Shown one piece after another: positions 62,380-64,000 of a DNA stretch of 64,000 nt. Source of the stretch: Opisthocomus hoazin (Eukaryota > Chordata > Aves > Opisthocomiformes > Opisthocomidae); the NCBI RefSeq assembly GCF_030867145.1, contig NC_134415.1, positions 21,368,417 to 21,432,416 on the forward strand. The letters are read 5' to 3'. The notes beneath the pieces are model-generated. The model was given only the letters and a program-made list of their open reading frames with translations. It was not told where the DNA came from and ran no database searches. How positions within the stretch are numbered: the first letter of the stretch is position 1; the number at the start of each line of letters is the position of its first letter. The position numbers and the translations under genes were made by a program.

Positions 62380-62488
62380 GAGGTGAGGCCGGGGATGGTG
62401 GGCGGCCTGCTCGCAGCTCGGCCGCGCCCGCCCGTCACCCGGCGCCCGCGGGACGGACGGCGCGGCGCCGGCCGCCATCCGCCGCAGG
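62380..62488 (+). other. MCFD2: Probable noncoding first exon of MCFD2
   Basis: The MCFD2 coding exon at 63177 begins with a splice acceptor, so an upstream noncoding exon is required. Two good donors lie in the right place: CAGG|GTACGT with GT at 62489-62490, and CGGAG|GTGAGG with GT at 62383-62384. The first is preceded by GCCGCCATCC and fits a short exon starting after the CCAAT and NRF1-like sites. The exact start and the donor used cannot be told from sequence alone. Confidence 0.4.
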
Positions 62489-63176
62489 GTACGTAGCCGA
62501 GGCGGGGAGCGGGCTGCGCCGCGGGCTGGGCGGGGGGCGGTGGCGGCGGGCCCAGACCCGTGGGGGCTGAGGCGGGTGGCGCGGTGTCAGCAGCCGGGGC
62601 CTCCCTCCGGCACCGCTCCGCGGGGCAGGCAGCGGAGCGGATCCCGGCACCTCTGGCGGGGCTCTGAGGAGCCGGTCCCCGCCCGTGGTTGGGGGGGTGG
62701 GCTAGGTGGCCTTTGGAGGTCCCTTCCCACCGAGACCACCGCTCTGCGGCTTTTAACGTCGTGTATTGATTGAGGGCCTGCGGTCTTAGCGGGTCTCCTG
62801 GCGAGGCGCAGCCCCTCAGGTACCGCAAGCGGCCTCTGCTCCCGTAGCTGCGGGGCAGGCCTGCGTGCAGCTGGCGCCGCTGGCTGTCTCGGAGCTGTGT
62901 GGAGGCCCAAGCATGGCAAAAGAGTGTCCATTCGCTGCATGGGGAAAGAAAAGTAATTTTCTGAAAATTACTGCATGCTTCCTTGAAATAGGCACCCTCA
63001 CTGAAATTCTTAATTGGAGCGCTGTGTTTTTCTGCTTGCTAAGTGCTTGAAATGAAGCGAGTTCTGCTGTTCTGTGACTTCAGTGGGGTTATATCTAAGC
63101 ACTCGGTAAATCTGCTGAAAGTAGTTTGTATTTCTCATCTGTTTTTTTTTGTGGGGGGATGTTTTCCTTTTTGTAG
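62489..63176 (+). other. MCFD2: Probable MCFD2 intron 1
   Basis: About 690 bp between the probable noncoding first exon and the coding exon. The left part belongs to the CpG island and the right part is AT-richer. It ends in a pyrimidine tract and TTTTTGTAG. No other feature was recognised. Confidence 0.5.
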
Positions 63177-63182
63177 AAGATC

Positions 63183-63325
63183 ATGATGGCCCGAAGGATT
63201 TTTAGAATACGTGTGCTGTTCTGCTTTCTGGCTGCATTCTTCATCTCTGCCCTAGCTGAGGAACACGTAGGAGAGAGTCAACATGCAAATATTCGCCTTG
63301 ATAAGAACTTGGTACAAGATAAAGA
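63183..63325 (+). CDS. MCFD2: MCFD2 first coding exon (signal peptide)
   Basis: The 143-nt coding part (exon from the acceptor TTTGTAG at 63170-63176) encodes 47 residues plus two bases, starting MMARRIFRIRVLFCFLAAFF. A basic N-terminus is followed by a hydrophobic stretch and a likely cleavage after Ala-Leu-Ala, so the protein enters the ER. The mature start (Glu-Glu-His) leads to LDKNLVQDK, matching the Gly-Leu-Asp-Lys-Asn...Asp-Gln-Glu segment of mammalian MCFD2. The donor GTATGT follows at 63326. Either of two adjacent ATGs (63183 or 63186) could start, and the second has G at +4. MCFD2 is a soluble EF-hand partner of LMAN1 (ERGIC-53), which exports coagulation factors V and VIII from the ER. 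The EF-hand exons are outside the window. Position next to TTC7A agrees with known vertebrate gene order. Confidence 0.93.
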
Positions 63326-64000
63326 GTATGTGTTCAGTGTTCTAAAAATGTAAACTTTACTTTTTAATGATTTGCTTATCTCTGAAGTCTGGTTACATGA
63401 GCTGGACTTAAGCCTAGGGCACCCTCTTTTCTCAGGATGTTGTCTGACTAGCTAGACTCAGATATGAGACATGTTTGCTTGATAAGTTTGTGGAGATACG
63501 ACACCTAGAAAGGTGTCTCTGCAGCCTTCAGCCCTACTTCTACTATACAGAATTTCTTATAGCAATCCTGCTTACCTAGATCAGCATACTTTAGACAAAA
63601 TCATATTCTGAACAGGTAGAGTGAGAGGTTTTTTCTGATTTGCTTCGTCATCTAGAGAAAACAGTGGCAGCAGCAAATGAAACTCCCTAGAATACTTCAT
63701 GTTTGACTGGGAAAGATCTTCCTCCAGTTCCTGTGCTTTGGAAGACAGCCAAAAGGAGATTTTTGGGCACTGCTTCAGCTGTTTTGATAACATACTAAGT
63801 GGACTGGAAGAAATAGAAATAGCTGTCTAAGGTATCAGAGGCCACTGCAGCACCTGTAACAAACAACCTTTGTGCCCGTTTCATCTTAGTATAAAACTGT
63901 AGCTTTTGGTTCTCCTGGTTGTCCAGGGTGCTTTTAGAGGTACAGTATTTCCCGTGTGCTTGACTGTCTGATCAAAGACTAAATGTGATGTAAACAGAGC
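63326..64000 (+). other. MCFD2: MCFD2 intron (partial)
   Basis: The start of the intron after the signal-peptide exon, running off the window. The next expected exon, beginning with His-Ile-Met-Glu-His-Leu-Glu, is not present. No repeat was recognised. Confidence 0.8.

Larger units (their letters stand above)
61020..62720. promoter_or_regulatory. CpG island shared by the TTC7A and MCFD2 promoters
   Basis: About 1.7 kb of very high G+C with dense CpG dinucleotides, in sharp contrast to the AT-rich sequence on both sides. It covers TTC7A exon 1, the region between the two genes and the start of MCFD2. The head-to-head arrangement puts the TTC7A start codon (61635) and the probable MCFD2 first exon (near 62360-62490) less than 1 kb apart, which is typical of bidirectional promoters. 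No TATA box was seen for either gene. Confidence 0.85.

Noticed and set aside
61797..62828. A 343-codon open frame on the minus strand, and a 205-codon one on the plus strand at 61023-61640
   Set aside because: Both lie in the CpG island, where stop codons are rare. Their content is Pro, Arg, Gly and Ala with no domain, and they overlap the TTC7A exon 1 and MCFD2 promoter region.
1..64000. CRISPR arrays, tRNA or rRNA genes, and prokaryotic operons
   Set aside because: No regularly spaced repeats, no recognisable cloverleaf or rRNA sequence, and the gene structure is clearly spliced vertebrate.

Overview
The window looks like bird genomic DNA, probably from a neognath. Three things point that way: CR1 LINE copies with the ATTCTATG or ATTCTGTG 3'-terminal repeat, an endogenous retrovirus LTR of a type common in birds, and compact, repeat-poor introns. 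No species is claimed. The content is one multi-exon gene on the minus strand, TTC7A, and the start of a second gene, MCFD2, on the plus strand. These two genes are also neighbours in other vertebrates.

TTC7A runs from its start codon at 61635 down past the left edge. Eleven coding exons were assembled by homology and GT-AG splice signals: 61470-61635, 58784-58947, 56974-57142, 41706-41836, 39296-39417, 28890-28968, 25426-25586, 24933-24996, 14759-14896, 13860-13943 and 1653-1757. Their lengths (166, 164, 169, 131, 122, 79, 161, 64, 138, 84, 105) join without any frame break into 1383 nt, or 461 codons. That is a little over half of the roughly 858-residue vertebrate protein. The C-terminal TPR half lies outside the window. 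TTC7 proteins scaffold the plasma-membrane PI4KA complex with EFR3 and FAM126.

From about 61020 to 62720 there is a CpG island holding the head-to-head promoters of TTC7A (leftward) and MCFD2 (rightward). GC boxes, a CCAAT box, a CRE-like site, an NRF1-like site and a YY1-type site over the TTC7A start codon are visible. The first coding exon of MCFD2, at 63183-63325, encodes the signal peptide and the start of the mature protein. The EF-hand exons are beyond the right edge.

The introns hold mobile-element remains. Six CR1 pieces are present, one with a reverse-transcriptase frame interrupted by only one TGA. There is a 410-bp solo LTR with a perfect 5-bp target duplication, lying sense to TTC7A just 89 bp upstream of exon 10. 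There is also a decayed hAT-family DNA transposon of about 1.35 kb in intron 3. The rest is unique intronic sequence with homopolymer tracts, including G runs of 11-20 bases, and a few short repeats. No bacterial-type operon, CRISPR array, tRNA or rRNA was seen. The most interesting item is the LTR, which is placed and oriented to act as an alternative TTC7A promoter.
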